Shown here: positions 14,747-16,464 of the stretch, one piece after another
How the letters are laid out: the number at the start of each line of letters is the position of its first letter
Numbering within the stretch: position 1 is the stretch's first letter
From: Polyangiaceae bacterium
GTDB taxonomy: Bacteria; Myxococcota_A; Polyangia; Polyangiales; Polyangiaceae
Length of the DNA stretch: 16,464 nt
Assembly: GCA_025934595.1 (NCBI GenBank)
Contig: JAICXU010000009.1
Coordinates: 1-16,464, forward strand
Direction of reading: 5' to 3'
Made by a program: the position numbers and the translations under genes
Notes under the pieces: model-generated
What the model saw: the letters and a program-made list of their open reading frames with translations, nothing else
Databases searched by the model: none
What the model was told of the DNA's origin: nothing

Positions 14747-15811
14747 TTATTTGACCCTCGTGCCGTCGCGCAAGGCCGACGCGCCGCCAGCGCGGGCGAT
14801 GTGAACCGCGAATTTTTTCTCGTCGTCGTAGAACGAGATTTCGCGGGAAAAATCAGCGGATTTGAGCAGCGCGTCGACGCGAGCCTCCGTGTACTTCACG
14901 CTCGACTCGGTGTGGATGCTCTCGCCTCTGCGGAATCGCACCTGTATCCCGAGCGCGTCGATCGAAACGATCTGCGAAACGGTGCTGACGAGATGCATCT
15001 CGATGCACGATGCGGCTTCGTTCCAGATCGCGCGGTGCTCGAAGCGCGACAGATCGAAGTGAGCGCCGAGCTCGCGGTTGATCCGCACGAGCATGTTCTT
15101 GTTGAAGGCGGCGGTTATTCCCGCCGCATCGTCGTACGCGCGCACGAGCACGCTCGGATCTTTTTTGAGATCGGTGCCGAGAAGAAAGGCAGCGCCCGGC
15201 AAGAGCGCCTGACGGATGTCCGAGACGAGAGCGCGCGCGTCGGCGTCGACGTAGTTGCCGATCGAGCTGCCGATGAACATCACGAATTGCCGATGCGGCA
15301 AGCCCGCGATCGCTCGGAGCGCGCCTTCGTGCTTGGCCGCCACCGGTGTGACGACGATGCTCGGCTCTTCGCGATGCAATCGCTCGACGGCGATGTCGAG
15401 GGCCGACGCGGACGTGTCGGTGGCCATGAACGAAACGGTGCCGAACATTTCGACGGCGCGATGCAGCAGACTTTGCGTCTTGTCTGCCGTTCCCGCGCCG
15501 AGCTCCGCGAACGAGATCGCGGTGCCGGTGTCGTTCGCTTGCGCCTGGACGATGATGTCCTCGCCGTATTTTTCGAAGATGCGGCGCTCGGCGCGGCCCA
15601 AATAATATTCCGGCAGCTTCGTGATCTCGACGAAGAGGCGTGACCCTTCTTCGTCGTAAAAAAGCCACGGCGGCAGCGATTTTTTTTCGGCCGTCAAACC
15701 CACACGCACGACGACCGCAAGGTCGTGCGACTCGCGTGAGTCGGTCGCGTCCGTCGTGATCTTCTTCGCTGCGCGAAGGTTCGCGCTCTCGGACGCCGCT
15801 CGTTCGCTCAT
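14747..15811 (-). CDS. egtD: L-histidine N(alpha)-methyltransferase, ergothioneine biosynthesis, 354 aa
   Basis: EgtD transfers three methyl groups from S-adenosylmethionine to the alpha-amino group of histidine, giving hercynine. The family pattern is followed along the whole length: LPPWLFYDEEGSRLFVEIT then LPEYY (66-70), the SAM motif ELGAGTADKT (103-112), FIGSSIGNY (179-187), LGTDLKKD (211-218), AYDDAAGITAAFN (225-237), and the histidine-binding segment HTESSVKY with Glu302 and Ser304, the counterparts of the Glu and Ser that hold the amino acid in the mycobacterial enzyme. The ATG at 15811 was chosen over a longer frame to 15922 because the extra residues overlap egtB out of frame; AAAGAAG precedes it as a modest ribosome site. 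It starts 11 bp after the egtB stop, so the two are an operon. It probably also drives zwf downstream. Confidence 0.96.
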   Translation of the reverse strand: MSERAASESANLRAAKKITTDATDSRESHDLAVVVRVGLTAEKKSLPPWLFYDEEGSRLFVEITKLPEYYLGRAERRIFEKYGEDIIVQAQANDTGTAISFAELGAGTADKTQSLLHRAVEMFGTVSFMATDTSASALDIAVERLHREEPSIVVTPVAAKHEGALRAIAGLPHRQFVMFIGSSIGNYVDADARALVSDIRQALLPGAAFLLGTDLKKDPSVLVRAYDDAAGITAAFNKNMLVRINRELGAHFDLSRFEHRAIWNEAASCIEMHLVSTVSQIVSIDALGIQVRFRRGESIHTESSVKYTEARVDALLKSADFSREISFYDDEKKFAVHIARAGGASALRDGTRVK

Positions 15812-15822
15812 GATTTCTTCTT

Positions 15823-16464
15823 TCAAGCGCGCCGGCCTGACGCGCGTCCCGAGTGGATATCTTTGCGACACGAACGTGCGACACGAGCTCCGGTGAGCTG
15901 GAAACGCGTCTGCGGCGGCCAAAAATTTCGATAGGTCGGACGAATATGTCCACGCGGAGTGAAATGGGAACCTCCCCGCAGCACGTATTGACCGACCATG
16001 AACTTACCGTTGTATTCGCCGACGGCGCCGGGCCCGGGAGAAAACCCCGGGTAGGGTGAGTAGCTCGAGCTCGTCCACTCCCACGCGATGCCGGTCGACC
16101 CGAGCGCATGGCCTCGCGTCTTCGCGATCTCCCATTCCGCTTCGGTGGGAAGGCGGCCGCCGAGCCATCGCGCGACGGCGTCGGCTTCGTAAAAAGAGAG
16201 ATGGGTGGCGACGTCGTCGTCGGACACCTCGCGAAGCCCGCCGAGATCGAACGCGAGATATTTCCCGCCATCGATCCGCGCGTAGAGCGGCGCATTCCAG
16301 TCTTCGCTTCGGGCCAGGCTCCAACCGTCGGAGAGCCACAAGCTCGCCGTGCGATATCCGCCGTCCGCAATGAACGCTTTCATGTCGCCGACGGTGACGG
16401 GACGATCGGCGATCGCGAACTCATCGACGAAGGTTTTGTGACGCGGCAGCTCGTTGTCGAAACA
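15823..16464 (-). CDS. egtB: EgtB-type sulfoxide synthase (5' part beyond the right edge)
   Basis: EgtB is the non-heme iron enzyme that joins hercynine to cysteine or gamma-glutamylcysteine with oxygen, giving the sulfoxide intermediate of ergothioneine. The visible 213 residues are the C-terminal FGE-sulfatase (formylglycine-generating-enzyme-like) domain; the frame is open at the right edge, so the DinB-like iron-binding N-terminal part is missing. Family marks are CFDNELPRH at the visible start, FAIADRPVTVGDM, RLPTEAEWE, WEWTSSSYSPYPGF, YVLRGGSHFTPRGHIRPTYRN and the end FQLTGARVAR. After RN the sequence is FWPPQTR rather than the WDxxxRR seen in mycobacterial enzymes, so it looks like the other EgtB branch. 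That points away from certainty about the thiol substrate. Adjacent egtD confirms the pathway. Confidence 0.93.
   Translation of the reverse strand, partial: CFDNELPRHKTFVDEFAIADRPVTVGDMKAFIADGGYRTASLWLSDGWSLARSEDWNAPLYARIDGGKYLAFDLGGLREVSDDDVATHLSFYEADAVARWLGGRLPTEAEWEIAKTRGHALGSTGIAWEWTSSSYSPYPGFSPGPGAVGEYNGKFMVGQYVLRGGSHFTPRGHIRPTYRNFWPPQTRFQLTGARVARSCRKDIHSGRASGRRA

Noticed and set aside
14853..16370. Minus-strand ORF of 505 codons
   Set aside because: It lies in a different frame over egtB and egtD, which both match their families throughout; Arg-rich shadow.
1..16464. CRISPR arrays, tRNA or rRNA genes, transposases, integrases
   Set aside because: I saw no regularly spaced direct repeats, no RNA gene signatures and no mobile-element proteins in the window.

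Overview
The window is high-GC bacterial DNA, densely coding, with strong G/C preference at third codon positions. This bias produces many long antisense shadow ORFs. Two NtrC-type sigma-54 activators, several small lipoproteins and a tripartite RND pump point to a Gram-negative bacterium. A Myxococcota (Polyangia-like) origin is my best guess from style alone; there is no rRNA or other marker to test it. I support fourteen protein genes, the first and last cut by the window edges. I saw no tRNA, rRNA, CRISPR array or insertion sequence.

Left part (1-6155, all minus strand). Read in the direction of transcription, a histidine kinase gene and an NtrC-type response regulator gene overlap by 4 bp. 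A CPA1 Na+/H+ antiporter gene follows after 32 bp. After a 192-bp gap come an orphan lipoprotein and a second sigma-54 response regulator that runs off the left edge.

Middle (6234-12956, plus strand). Divergent from the kinase operon is a compact efflux operon: a TolC-like outer-membrane protein, an HlyD/RND-type adaptor, and an RND permease. Their junctions are 2 bp and a 4-bp overlap. A DUF4156-like lipoprotein and a cysteine-rich lipoprotein follow.

Right part (13036-16464). A small two-helix membrane protein is convergent with a minus-strand group egtB (partial) - egtD - zwf, which covers ergothioneine synthesis and glucose-6-phosphate dehydrogenase.

The most interesting signal is regulatory. 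The same 39-bp element, two tandem copies of TCGGA-N5-TCCGA with centres 22 bp apart, lies in the kinase/tolC divergent region and again just after the RND gene. Good sigma-54 -24/-12 promoters lie at suitable distances from these elements, facing the kinase operon, the efflux operon and the DUF4156 lipoprotein gene. This reads as a complete local regulon: the kinase and regulator, acting through tandem enhancers, drive themselves with the antiporter, the RND pump, and an envelope lipoprotein. A fourth sigma-54-like promoter precedes the orphan lipoprotein and second regulator, with tandem dyads of a different sequence. In all four cases an ATG lies only 14-16 nt after the -12 GC, so the transcripts would be nearly leaderless.
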